IMG/VR virus record: IMGVR_UViG_3300048011_000006
Coordinates: 1 to 32,844 of that record
Length of the DNA: 32,844 bases
DNA from: a virus
Strand: one strand, 5' to 3'
In this document: positions 15,678 through 23,408 of the stretch, one piece after another
Position numbering within the stretch: the first letter of the stretch is position 1
Layout: every line of letters begins with the position of its first letter
Made by a program: the position numbers and the translations under genes
The notes under the pieces: model-generated
Databases searched by the model: none
What the model was told of the DNA's origin: nothing
Seen by the model: only the letters and a program-made list of their open reading frames with translations

Positions 15678-17443
15678 TACGCCATTGCCCTTCCATAGTT
15701 ACCGCCACGGCGTTTACTGTCTACAACAGCGTTCTTAGCACTCTGTGCAATCTGTGGCATCATTTGTCGGATTTCAGCCCGTACAGTTTGTTGTACGCCT
15801 GTGGATACGTTTATGTTCTGTACGATGGTAACTCCACCAAGACCAGATTGGCTATTAGGAGTGATAGTACCGCCACCAATACCCGGAGTAAAGATTTCTG
15901 GTCCACGCTCACCAACGAGGTAACTACCTCCAGCGGCGACTGGGCCACCATTAGCTTTGCCGCCATTCAGGGCATTTCCTATAGCGCCTACAATACCACT
16001 GGATTCTACTATTCTTTCCCCACCTGTCCCAACGCTAGTGGAGTAACCGCCAATCAACTTCTTTAAGACGTACACTTTGTACAAGTCCTTGATGATAGAA
16101 GCAGCCATAGATTTAAAGGCGTCCTTAACTGACATAGTACCATCAACCATAGACATGAAAGCGTTAGTCATATTGTTTTCAAGGCTCTTAGCCAAGTCGT
16201 TCATTTGCTTCTCTAGTGGGGTAAGCTGTTTGAGCAACACAAGACGTTTACGATCTAGGTCTTCTTGTTTCTTGGTAGCTTCAGCTTTGTCAAAGGCTGC
16301 AAGTGCCTGACCTTGTAAGCTGCGAAGGTTCATCACCAACTGTAAGCCTTCATTCTTAAGTGGGTCTATCCCACGCTCCCGAAGATCGTTGGTTAGCTTT
16401 ATAAACGCCACTTTTTGTTGGGCAAGTAACAGCTCTCTGCCAGTCAAACCTACGGTAATCTTTTGAAGGTCATAAGCCTTACCTTGAGTGTCGTACCACT
16501 TCTTGTTTTCAGCCTGAGCTTTCTTGATGGCAGTGATAGTTTTAAGTATAAAGTCAGCACGTTTTTTAGCGTTAGCTATCTGGTCTTTCTCCAGTTGCGC
16601 TGCATCCTTTTTACCTTGTTCAATCGCATCAGCTTGGGCTGTAGCCCTATTGGTAGCCTGTTCAAGCGCCCTCAAGGCGGAGTTCTTACTGTCGATCTGC
16701 TTTTGTAGAGTGTCTATCTCTTCCTGTATGTCTTTGTTTATATTTTGCCAGCCCGTGTTGTAATTACGGTCACCCTCTTGGGGGTTGCTTTGTAGTTCCA
16801 TCATCTTTTGTGCCAGAAGGTCTACGTCAGATTGCAACGCAATTCTAGCTTTGATGAACTCTGGGCTAAATCCAGTTCTAGCTGAGGACAGTGCTGTTTG
16901 AGCATCCGTAAAGGAACTCATCATGTTGTCCATGGCAGTCTTGACTTTTTCGGCGGTATCCTCCGCTTGCTCTCCAGTATTCCAAAGAGCAGTCACGAGG
17001 CCACCCAATACAGCAATACCAAGACCAATAGCAGCCCCCCAAGGACCAGCGAAGAAGCCAGCCAACTGGGAGAACTGTTGGGTAAATGCAATTACGGGGT
17101 TCTGTCCAGCTTGTATCTGAACTATGAAATCCTGTAACTGGTAACCAGCTTGCTGTGCAGCTATCTCTTTGCGGCGCATTGCTTTACCGCTTGAGTTTAC
17201 CTTGTTGATGTACTGATCTAACGCTTTGCCACCCTCTTTCGTAGCTGTGCGAAGTCGTAGTATCTCATCGTTAAGTTGTTTCTGGCCCTTACGCATAATG
17301 CCAGCACTAATGTTACCAGCTTTCTGTTGGTCGCTAAGATACTTAACTTCCTTCTGGAGCATGTTTAGTCGCTTGGTAGCTTGTACAACAGGTGTATCAT
17401 TAGTCTCAAAACCAATGATGTATTTAAGGTCTGCTCTAGCCAT
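15677..17443 (-). CDS. Tail tape measure protein
   Basis: A 588-aa protein that sets tail length. It has long helical, Gln/Lys/Ala-rich regions, a hydrophobic segment near 128-153 (GPWGAAIGLGIAVLGGLVTA), coiled coils around 190-270 and 380-410, and the typical C-terminal segment GGSYLVGERGPEIFTP (about 505-520) found in many siphovirus tape measures. It lies after the tail chaperones and overlaps them by 8 nt. At about 1.5 angstrom per residue it predicts a tail of roughly 90 nm, short for a siphovirus. AGGAG precedes the ATG. Confidence 0.94.
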   Translation of the reverse strand: MARADLKYIIGFETNDTPVVQATKRLNMLQKEVKYLSDQQKAGNISAGIMRKGQKQLNDEILRLRTATKEGGKALDQYINKVNSSGKAMRRKEIAAQQAGYQLQDFIVQIQAGQNPVIAFTQQFSQLAGFFAGPWGAAIGLGIAVLGGLVTALWNTGEQAEDTAEKVKTAMDNMMSSFTDAQTALSSARTGFSPEFIKARIALQSDVDLLAQKMMELQSNPQEGDRNYNTGWQNINKDIQEEIDTLQKQIDSKNSALRALEQATNRATAQADAIEQGKKDAAQLEKDQIANAKKRADFILKTITAIKKAQAENKKWYDTQGKAYDLQKITVGLTGRELLLAQQKVAFIKLTNDLRERGIDPLKNEGLQLVMNLRSLQGQALAAFDKAEATKKQEDLDRKRLVLLKQLTPLEKQMNDLAKSLENNMTNAFMSMVDGTMSVKDAFKSMAASIIKDLYKVYVLKKLIGGYSTSVGTGGERIVESSGIVGAIGNALNGGKANGGPVAAGGSYLVGERGPEIFTPGIGGGTITPNSQSGLGGVTIVQNINVSTGVQQTVRAEIRQMMPQIAQSAKNAVVDSKRRGGNYGRAMA

Positions 17444-17762
17444 TTATAGCTCCTAAGTACGATGTGTCCAGCCGCTTTACGGCAGCAATGTCTCTTGCGT
17501 TTAGAGGGGTATGTGTAATTTCCATCCAAGCCTTGATCTCTTGATACGACAAGGGGTTTACCGACATCCCACTAGAACGGCCTTTGTTCAAGTCCAGAAA
17601 TGCAGACCAGATATGAGAGACCCCCAGTGGAAATGACGGCCCCTCTAAATCCTTCGGTGTAACACCAGTTTGGTTTTCTACTTGCTGTAGATGCTCTCTT
17701 TTAGAAATTCCAGACTGATCCACTGCGGAAAGACTAAACTCGTGTTCAGCATAGTCTACCAA
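17436..17762 (-). CDS. Tail assembly chaperone, second frame (possible frameshift partner)
   Basis: A 108-aa frame counted from a TTG; it has no ATG before about residue 65. The conserved part (FPLGVSHIWSAFLDLN, PLSYQEIKAWMEI, IAAVKRLDTSYL) is typical of tail assembly chaperones encoded just before the tape measure. Upstream of the TTG the frame stays open to 17849, encoding AGFYEGLISQLVDYAEH-like sequence and overlapping the end of the preceding gene by about 79 nt in the -1 frame. The missing ATG and weak ribosome site suggest it is made as a -1 frameshift extension of the upstream chaperone, as lambda gpGT, or from the TTG. Confidence 0.78.
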   Translation of the reverse strand: MVDYAEHEFSLSAVDQSGISKREHLQQVENQTGVTPKDLEGPSFPLGVSHIWSAFLDLNKGRSSGMSVNPLSYQEIKAWMEITHTPLNARDIAAVKRLDTSYLGAING

Positions 17763-17770
17763 CTGCGAGA

Positions 17771-18169
17771 TCAGTCCTTCATAAAATCCAGCGAAGTAGC
17801 AAGTGCGCTCTCCAACTGCTCTCTGATCCAGAAAACTTCTGTGTAAATCTTACGGGCAGTACCCTCTGTAAGCTCTGGTTTCTCTCCATCAAACGTGATG
17901 TTCCAAGACTTAGTTGTTTTGGATAGTAGCGAGAGAGTTGATTCCTCAATCTCAGCCGACTTGAATTTAGCCACATCTTTAGCAGACATACGGTTCAATC
18001 TATCATCTGTCAACTCGTACAACGCACCCTTATACTCTGGAGAGTGTTGGGCGTACATTACAACGGTCATTGGTGTGTCGTCATCGTTTTGTAAAACTTC
18101 GTGAGTAGATGGGTGAAACAGGATCACCTCTACTGTATTACTCTTCGGAGTAAGGTCTTTTAAATCCAT
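17771..18169 (-). CDS. Tail assembly chaperone, first frame (gpG-like)
   Basis: A 132-aa protein between the tail tube and tape measure genes, where siphoviruses encode tail assembly chaperones. It contains a beta-rich N-terminal half (VEVILFHPSTHEVLQNDDD) and a helical C-terminal half (IYTEVFWIREQLESALATSLDF). AAGGAA lies 8 nt before the ATG, separated from it by ACCCGACA, which is complementary to the loop of the terminator upstream. Candidate slippage position: a run of four T on the coding strand (17786-17783) near its 3' end. Confidence 0.78.
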   Translation of the reverse strand: MDLKDLTPKSNTVEVILFHPSTHEVLQNDDDTPMTVVMYAQHSPEYKGALYELTDDRLNRMSAKDVAKFKSAEIEESTLSLLSKTTKSWNITFDGEKPELTEGTARKIYTEVFWIREQLESALATSLDFMKD

Positions 18170-18226
18170 TGTCGGGTTTCCTTATCGGGATGTCGGGTGG
18201 GAAAATGGGGAGCGTCAGACCCGACA
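18170..18226 (-). promoter_or_regulatory. Leader with duplicated ACCCGACA complementary to terminator loop
   Basis: On the - strand, ACCCGACA occurs twice in the leader of the tail chaperone gene: at 18198-18191 and at 18177-18170, the second touching the ATG at 18169. The exact complement TGTCGGGT lies at 18226-18219, inside the loop of the preceding terminator hairpin. The loop could pair with either copy, giving a pseudoknot or an alternative fold that would hide the start region. The repeats and complementarity are seen directly; regulation is an inference. Confidence 0.4.
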
Positions 18227-18238
18227 CCGACACTCCCC
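18201..18238 (-). terminator. Intrinsic terminator after tail tube gene
   Basis: On the - strand a 10-bp stem GGGGAGTGTC (18238-18229) / GACGCTCCCC (18216-18207), with one G-T wobble and a 12-nt loop, is followed by ATTTTC. It begins about 20 nt after the tail tube stop. It is probably a leaky terminator that lets tail tube be made in excess over the chaperones and tape measure. Confidence 0.7.
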
Positions 18239-18257
18239 GCCTGTAGCTACAGGATTC

Positions 18258-19157
18258 TTATGTGCGTGTAATACGCAGATTTGTTTCTTCTGTATCGTCA
18301 CGGAGTGCGACAAATGACAGGGCGATAACACGGCTAGTTGGTCCGTCTACGCCTACATCAGCAGAGTTGATCTTACAGCGTGGGAAGAAGAACTCCATAG
18401 TGTTCGGTGTGCCTTCGTTGTCGCCAACTGTGACCTTTAGGGAAGTCTCTGTCTCGTTAATGAAGCGGTTCAGAAGTGACGCATCCTCAAAGTAAGCTGA
18501 GATAGAACCTTCAACTACAGCGTTACCAACCTCAAGGGAAGGTGCGCTATCGTCGCCAACTACGAATGTCGGGGCGAAGCCATTGGTAACTGTGAAGTCC
18601 ATTGCTGTAACGATAGCAGCGACTGACCCACCAATCTCCAAATCTCCAGAGTAAGAGTCGAAAGGTGCAGCGCCTGTGGCAGCATCTTGTGTCTTCTCTG
18701 TGCTAGAGATTACCATGTCTTTACCGACAATGCCGAATGTGCCAGTTACCATTGCGTTAGGTGCAAGAGCGACAGACAAGGTGTTTACTGAGCAACCTGT
18801 GAACAAACGAGCTTGGTCGATGTCAGCTGCATAGTCCTCAATGGAAAAATACTTTGGTACTGTACCAACTTTGAGTACGTTACCGTCCCATGTGTTAAGC
18901 ATAGCCGCTTCAAGGAAGTCATCGTAATCTGTGTCACGAAGGTCAGCTGTGATGTCACCAGCTACTTGACGGTTACCGTGACGGTCTACGCGAGACATAC
19001 GGTCAGCTTGGATGTCAGTACCCTCTACACGATCTTTTGTCATGTTCAAAGAGTGGGAAGTGAAAGGTAAGTTTTGAAAGTTACCAGCTGGTGTCGTGCC
19101 GAAAGTGCTTTCGACGATGTATGACAGACTGGAACGTGAACCCTGTGCAAAGGCCAT
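18258..19157 (-). CDS. Major tail tube protein
   Basis: A 299-aa tail tube subunit. The sequence FAQGSRSSLSYIVESTFGTT at the start, the early LRDTDYDDFLEAAML segment and the paired similar halves (FTVTNGFAPTFVVGDDS and the C-terminal FVALRDDTEETNLRI) fit the phage tail tube family related to HK97/lambda gpV folds. It follows the tail terminator gene and precedes the chaperones, the standard order. AGGAG precedes the ATG. A terminator hairpin directly after it fits a highly expressed structural gene. Confidence 0.92.
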   Translation of the reverse strand: MAFAQGSRSSLSYIVESTFGTTPAGNFQNLPFTSHSLNMTKDRVEGTDIQADRMSRVDRHGNRQVAGDITADLRDTDYDDFLEAAMLNTWDGNVLKVGTVPKYFSIEDYAADIDQARLFTGCSVNTLSVALAPNAMVTGTFGIVGKDMVISSTEKTQDAATGAAPFDSYSGDLEIGGSVAAIVTAMDFTVTNGFAPTFVVGDDSAPSLEVGNAVVEGSISAYFEDASLLNRFINETETSLKVTVGDNEGTPNTMEFFFPRCKINSADVGVDGPTSRVIALSFVALRDDTEETNLRITRT

Positions 19158-19174
19158 ATTGTATTCTCCTAGAA

Positions 19175-19582
19175 TTAGTTATAAGCATACCAACCGATGG
19201 TAACTGGGACAAAGTACCAAGGGCTATCCAAGAACCCACGCTCTCTTTGTACATAGTCAATGGAAACGGTTATGTTGTTGTGGTTAAGTGATGTAGTAGC
19301 TTCAAACGCATTGACTACGTTATCAACCATTGTTTGGGATGCGGAAGGGCCATTGCCTTCTGGTGCATAGCACAACAGCCTAAACAGACCATCGTATCTC
19401 TGTTGTGGGTTAAGGCCCCTTACAATAGGAACCCTAGATATGGGGATGTGTTGTACCTCTATGTAGCTCTGACCCGTAGTTGGACTGAACGGTACATTCT
19501 CGTAGGCCACCTGTGGCAGGTTTACTACATTACTTAGTTGTAGTTCTAAGGCAGCTCTAATGCTGCTATCTGCGTTTGACAC
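19175..19582 (-). CDS. Tail terminator protein
   Basis: A 135-aa protein resembling the DUF4128 tail terminator family: N-terminal SSIRAALELQL helix, YENVPFSPTTGQSYIEV strand region, and a C-terminal DSPWYFVPVTIGWY. It caps the tail tube and joins it to the head. The start is a GTG at 19582, with a G-rich ribosome site (GGGGGGA) upstream; no ATG is available nearby. It overlaps the upstream gene by 17 nt and precedes the tail tube gene. Confidence 0.85.
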   Translation of the reverse strand: MSNADSSIRAALELQLSNVVNLPQVAYENVPFSPTTGQSYIEVQHIPISRVPIVRGLNPQQRYDGLFRLLCYAPEGNGPSASQTMVDNVVNAFEATTSLNHNNITVSIDYVQRERGFLDSPWYFVPVTIGWYAYN

Positions 19583-19973
19583 TTGATGATCCCCCCAAAT
19601 AAGCCCTCACACCATACCGTGCATCTACATATTCTGCGTGAGGAGAGTTGTTTCTGAGAACTATGGTAGAGGTTGAACCCTTCAAGTCCACTTTGTCTAA
19701 GTCTGATAGGAGAAGTTTGTAACCCTCTCTTGCCTTAGCACTCTTGTTCTGCCTTCTAGGAAGTCCGTGTGATGACTTGCCCCTTGGCCTACCCCTACCG
19801 ACAGTAAATGAGAAGCTAGTCACAAAGGCACCTGTGTCCACAAAAGGCTCAGAGTAGTTAGTTACAGCATAAGCTAACGAGGCTAGAGCTTTCTTCTTGT
19901 CTCTTTCTATCTGTTCGTCGAGACCTCTTATCTTGGCCTCAAGGTCAACAGAGACAACTGTTTTAATAGACAT
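19566..19973 (-). CDS. Tail completion / HK97 gp10-like neck protein
   Basis: A 135-aa basic protein. The ending VLRNNSPHAEYVDARYG is the typical C-terminal signature of HK97 gp10-like proteins, which take part in head-tail joining or tail completion. The N-terminal helix (KIRGLDEQIERDKKKALASLAYAV) and FVDTGAFVTSFSFTVG follow the family order. It starts in a TAATG overlap with the previous stop at 19973. Position between head closure and tail terminator fits. Confidence 0.82.
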   Translation of the reverse strand: MSIKTVVSVDLEAKIRGLDEQIERDKKKALASLAYAVTNYSEPFVDTGAFVTSFSFTVGRGRPRGKSSHGLPRRQNKSAKAREGYKLLLSDLDKVDLKGSTSTIVLRNNSPHAEYVDARYGVRAYLGGSSSVKRR

Positions 19974-20314
19974 TACTCAGATACCTCGCAGATGTAACAG
20001 ACGATAGTACCAGCATTGTAGAATGTGCTAACACGGTTTATATTCACCACATCACCGACACCAGAAATTTGATCTCCGTCGTCTGGAGTTGTCCCAAGGC
20101 CAAGGTAAGGTATAACACAACGTCTTGAGCCACGTCGAATGTCATCTGTGAGTATCCCCTCTACATTGTCGTACATATAACCAGTGAACTGGAAGTCCTC
20201 TGTACTAGAAGTAGCAGTACCTGTAGCGGGATCGTAAGACCCTGTGGTGGACTTAATAAGGGTCATAGGAGAACCGTAGCGTTCTACCAGTTTAAGTAAG
20301 TTGTACGCTCTCAT
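19973..20314 (-). CDS. Head-tail joining (head closure) protein
   Basis: A 113-aa beta-rich protein. DPATGTATSSTEDFQFTGYMYD (key residues only) followed by DDGDQI and VVNINRVSTFYNAGTIVCYICEV is the pattern of siphovirus head closure or minor capsid proteins: small barrels with a GD-Q-I loop. The gene lies after the connector and before the gp10-like gene. AAGGA lies upstream of the ATG at 20314. Family identity is inferred from size, composition and synteny. Confidence 0.75.
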   Translation of the reverse strand: MRAYNLLKLVERYGSPMTLIKSTTGSYDPATGTATSSTEDFQFTGYMYDNVEGILTDDIRRGSRRCVIPYLGLGTTPDDGDQISGVGDVVNINRVSTFYNAGTIVCYICEVSE

Positions 20315-20326
20315 GGTGGCCCGTCC

Positions 20327-20773
20327 TTAATCGTATTTGTACTCAGCTTCGTCGATCTTGAATTGGTCTTTGGTGAACTCAGGCTTAACACGGTTTGTGT
20401 TGGCTCTAATTCCGTCTACTGTGGATACCCTGATGCCGCCAGCTGCGATACCAAGACCTCCTAGCTTCGACCCTTGGTACTCTAGGTTATCAGCCAGTGA
20501 GTTGTAGTGATCTTGTAGTTGAGAGGCACTCTCTTTTAAAGCACCACTAATATCGCTGTCTACGTTCCGTGAGTACTTCGCCGCTATTACACGACACATC
20601 CAAGCACCCGCACTATAGACGTTGTTGTTAGCTTGAGCTAGACCGAAGACAATCTCTTCATCTTGCACTTGTTGGTCATTGGTGTCTGTATCACCTATTA
20701 GTAACCTTACAGCGTTTAAACGACCAAGTGTGTCGTCTGTGTTAAGGTTGCCTTCATCGTAGCTCCAAGCCAT
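20327..20773 (-). CDS. Head-tail connector (adaptor) protein
   Basis: A 148-aa mainly helical protein. TLGRLNAVRLLIGDTDTND at the start followed by DEEIVFGLAQANNNVYSAGAWMCRVIA is typical of gp6/gp15-type head-tail adaptors that bind under the portal. The start is ATG 20773, in a TAATG overlap with the preceding stop and with GGAGA upstream; an ATG at 20809 lies within the preceding gene and is rejected. The C-terminal 30 residues are charged and extended, probably reaching neighbouring subunits. Confidence 0.82.
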   Translation of the reverse strand: MAWSYDEGNLNTDDTLGRLNAVRLLIGDTDTNDQQVQDEEIVFGLAQANNNVYSAGAWMCRVIAAKYSRNVDSDISGALKESASQLQDHYNSLADNLEYQGSKLGGLGIAAGGIRVSTVDGIRANTNRVKPEFTKDQFKIDEAEYKYD

Positions 20774-21153
20774 TAGTCGTTCTCCAACTGTCCATATGTT
20801 CTGCGCCAACTACGGATCAACCCGCGTTGCTTTTCAACTATCTTAGACTTCTTACACTTCTTGCGGTCAAACTCAGCTTGGGAAGTTGTCTTAGCTTTAA
20901 CTTTCTCATTGATGGAGTTAACTACGCTTGTTAGCGCCTCGACATCAAGAGCTTCTAGTCCGTCACCAACTTTGGCTTTGTCTTCTAACTCGCCGTTGTG
21001 GTAAAGGTAATCATTGTTATACAGAGCTTCTACAGCGTTCTTGTCTATAGACAACTCTTTCCAAGGGAAGTGTTCTTGTCGTTTCCACTCTCGCTTGCTA
21101 CCTGTAAAGGGTACTTTAACAAATACGGGTCGGTCATATTGAAATGGCATCAT
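20773..21153 (-). CDS. Putative head protein, unknown
   Basis: A 126-aa basic protein between major capsid and connector genes. It begins with an extended segment (PFQYDRPVFVKVPFTG), then EHFPWKELSIDKNAVEALYNNDYLYHN, reminiscent of a small helix-extension-helix unit, and ends in a Lys/Arg-rich helix. A similar protein recurs in marine phage head modules, but I cannot assign a role. GAGGAA precedes the ATG at 21153; a second ATG follows directly. The leader GAGGAACCCCGACG resembles that of the tail chaperone gene at 18169. Confidence 0.72.
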   Translation of the reverse strand: MMPFQYDRPVFVKVPFTGSKREWKRQEHFPWKELSIDKNAVEALYNNDYLYHNGELEDKAKVGDGLEALDVEALTSVVNSINEKVKAKTTSQAEFDRKKCKKSKIVEKQRGLIRSWRRTYGQLEND

Positions 21154-21171
21154 CGTCGGGGTTCCTCATGT

Positions 21172-21202
21172 AAAAGTGGTGGGGACCACGAAAGCCCCCA
21201 CC
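21172..21202 (-). terminator. Intrinsic terminator after major capsid gene
   Basis: On the - strand, GGTGGGG (21202-21196) pairs with CCCCACC (21184-21178) around an 11-nt loop and is followed by ACTTTTA. It lies 9 nt after the capsid gene stop. Like the hairpin after the tail tube gene, it probably reduces read-through so that capsid protein is made in excess. Confidence 0.72.
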
Positions 21203-21210
21203 AAAGTTGT

Positions 21211-22191
21211 TTAGGCTACTACTGTATCGAAGAAGTAACCCAAATCAGCGCCAGTGACTTTCATGTCATAGGCCATTTTAACTTGGATGTGTTCAGCAAC
21301 TTGCTGACGCTTGAGTGCATCGTCAGAGAAGCTCTCTACGGTGATGCCCAAGTTGTTTGCGCCGGGAACATTGTTCCATGCGAATGTGAGACCAGCGGCA
21401 GGGGTCATCAGACCAGCGCCTTTTGGACCGTGTACCAACAGGGCATGTTTGCCACCGATGAAAGAGTTGCTTTCCGCTACGCCTTCAACGCTGTCGTTTT
21501 TCACAGCTTCCATGACGTAGAAGTTTTCTACCTCAAAGATTTCAGCCAACTTAGCGTCAGTGATTAGTGCTGTGTTTGCTACAGTTGCGCCACCGTTCAG
21601 ACGGGCAAGGATAGCTGGGTGGTTAATCAGAACGTCACGAACTTCTTTACCAACAACCATTGTGTTTGGCTTGAAGCCACCAGATTTCAGCTGCATAGTG
21701 CGGCGGGCATTGGTAACGTCTTGGATTGGTGTGCCGTCTGTGTAATCTGACCACAGGTTAGCAGGAGTTGATTCTGAACCCCAGATAGATGCAGCGAAGA
21801 AGTTTGCAGCGAACTGCTCTTCACGGTGGATCATCAAACGTGTTGCCAAAGTCTGTGCGCCAGCTGAACGGATGTCCAGTGCTGCGTCTTCGTTTGCCAA
21901 AGTCTGTTGGTCGAAGTCCATGCCCAAGCCGAATACGTCAGCGTAGTAAGAGCTATTGGAGATCGACATGCCGATGCGGTTAACTTCTGTGCGTGGAGCC
22001 AGAGCTTTAACATCGCCAGTACGGTTCATGTTGTCGCGGTCATAGATGTAGAACTTGTCGGACTGACGCTCAACGCCTACGACAGGAAATACTTTATCCG
22101 CAATGAAGTTAGATTGGTCTTGAGCAAACGCCAAAGTGAGGTTTGTCAAGGGTTGGTCCAGATGGACCGAAGATGGTGTCAAAAGTGGCAT
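21211..22191 (-). CDS. Major capsid protein, HK97 fold
   Basis: A 326-aa major capsid protein of the class lacking a long cleaved delta domain. The opening (HLDQPLTNLTLAFAQDQSNFIADKV, key residues only) and YYADVFGLGMDFDQQTLANEDAALDI are characteristic of a capsid family common in marine and soil siphoviruses; LVHGPKGAGLMTPAAGLTFAW and YDMKVTGADLGYFFD near the end are also conserved. It sits after decoration and scaffold genes and is followed by a terminator. AAGGAA lies upstream of the ATG. Since the scaffold is a separate gene, no N-terminal delta domain is expected. Confidence 0.94.
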   Translation of the reverse strand: MPLLTPSSVHLDQPLTNLTLAFAQDQSNFIADKVFPVVGVERQSDKFYIYDRDNMNRTGDVKALAPRTEVNRIGMSISNSSYYADVFGLGMDFDQQTLANEDAALDIRSAGAQTLATRLMIHREEQFAANFFAASIWGSESTPANLWSDYTDGTPIQDVTNARRTMQLKSGGFKPNTMVVGKEVRDVLINHPAILARLNGGATVANTALITDAKLAEIFEVENFYVMEAVKNDSVEGVAESNSFIGGKHALLVHGPKGAGLMTPAAGLTFAWNNVPGANNLGITVESFSDDALKRQQVAEHIQVKMAYDMKVTGADLGYFFDTVVA

Positions 22192-22215
22192 TATATTATT
22201 CCTTCAATGCTTGGA

Positions 22216-22590
22216 TTAGGCAGGTACTACGTTGCCGCCTTGGATCATTTCGATTTCGATGATCTGACCGTCTACACCGTCTTCACGGGCGTAACCAAGT
22301 ACTACATCACCAGTTGCAGCCAAGAGGGCTGTACCGTCAGCACCAGTTTGGATTTGGTCACCAGCAGTGATAGCACCACCAGCTTCAACCATTACGGAGC
22401 CAGAGACACATACTGTGACAGCTTTACCAGCTGCACCGCCGGAGATACAAACGCCGATAGCGTTCTCACCAGCTGCGTCTGCCAGATCAACTTGACCATC
22501 GGCTTCCAGAGTTACGAATTTGAATTGTGCTGCGGAGAGGTCTTCCCCTGCAACGAAAGTGCGGTTGTCGCGTGATTGCATAACAGCCAT
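22216..22590 (-). CDS. Capsid decoration protein, DUF2190-like
   Basis: A 124-aa Gly/Ala/Val-rich protein. FVAGEDLSAAQFKFVTL followed by AIGVCISGGAAGKAVTVCVSG and GDQIQTGADGTALLA has the DUF2190/head-decoration pattern of small beta barrels that trimerise on capsids. It lies directly upstream of the major capsid gene in transcription order. AAAGGGGAA precedes the ATG. Two Cys (in AIGVCIS and TVCVSG) are close in the barrel, but their role is unknown. Confidence 0.85.
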   Translation of the reverse strand: MAVMQSRDNRTFVAGEDLSAAQFKFVTLEADGQVDLADAAGENAIGVCISGGAAGKAVTVCVSGSVMVEAGGAITAGDQIQTGADGTALLAATGDVVLGYAREDGVDGQIIEIEMIQGGNVVPA

Positions 22591-22592
22591 TT

Positions 22593-23408
22593 TTATTCCC
22601 CTTTGTAGGATTTAGTGATTAGAGCTTTACCTTCATCGGTCTTTGCTACGGCAGCGTATGCTTTAGCGTAGTCACTCTTTTTCATTGAGTTGGTGTCCAT
22701 ATGGGACTTTACAAGTGCATCAAGTTTGTCAGCTGCGGTAGTGAACTCACCGTCAACATCGGACTTGCCTACTTCTTCCATCGACGCACCAAATGCAGTA
22801 TCAGCTGCCTTCAATACACCCATGATCTCTTCGTTAGCCTCGAAAGACTTAACAAGTTCTTTTGCAGCTGCTACGTCAAAGTTAGGAAGGGCTGCTTCCG
22901 CCTTGGCAGTCAGTTCTGCGTCTGCTTTAGCAACCTCAGCGGCTTCAAGAGCCTTCAAGATTACAGCAGGAATGTCAGCTTTGTTGATGCTCTCACCATC
23001 ATACTCGACAAACTCTTCTGGGGCTTTCTTCTCAATGCTATCAGCACGGATCACATAGCCATTTTCAATAAGAGCTTTACGCATGTTCTGGTTGTCAGCT
23101 TTGAGGCGTTCAACTTCTTCTGCGAGAGGGTTGATTTCCTCAGCAGCTTCTTCTACAGCTTCTTCTGACTTCTTCATGTCAAAGTTGTAAGCCTTCATAG
23201 CTTCTTCTTCTGACATACCCTTATCCATGTAAGGCTTGAGCTTTTCCAGCATCTCGTCAGACATTTTCTCTGTTGTCTCTACTTCGTTTTCCATAATATC
23301 TCCGTTGGAGTTGTCCCGCTTGAATAGTGAAACCATTGCTTGTGCATTGGCTGGGCGATCAACTAACGACAGTTCATCTAACTCAAGCTCCTTTAAAAGG
23401 TTAGCCAT
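22593..23408 (-). CDS. Scaffold protein, with protease-tail-like N-terminus
   Basis: A 271-aa acidic, highly helical protein that is probably the capsid scaffold. The first 31 residues (LLKELELDELSLVDRPANAQ and on to LFKRD) match what is normally the C-terminal end of XkdF-type prohead proteases, but here they belong to the next gene, joined to the protease by a TAATG overlap. Residues 40-130 form a charged coiled coil (NPLAEEVERLKADNQNMRKAL). An internal ATG at residue 39 (23294) has a strong GGAG 6-7 nt upstream, so a shorter scaffold of 233 aa is probably also made. The C-terminal 30 residues are Lys-rich. Confidence 0.85.
   Translation of the reverse strand: MANLLKELELDELSLVDRPANAQAMVSLFKRDNSNGDIMENEVETTEKMSDEMLEKLKPYMDKGMSEEEAMKAYNFDMKKSEEAVEEAAEEINPLAEEVERLKADNQNMRKALIENGYVIRADSIEKKAPEEFVEYDGESINKADIPAVILKALEAAEVAKADAELTAKAEAALPNFDVAAAKELVKSFEANEEIMGVLKAADTAFGASMEEVGKSDVDGEFTTAADKLDALVKSHMDTNSMKKSDYAKAYAAVAKTDEGKALITKSYKGE

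Noticed and set aside
22690-23168. Open frames on the + strand opposite the scaffold gene
   Set aside because: They mirror the Ala/Glu/Lys-rich coding bias of the scaffold and have no start signal; the - strand frame is clearly the gene.
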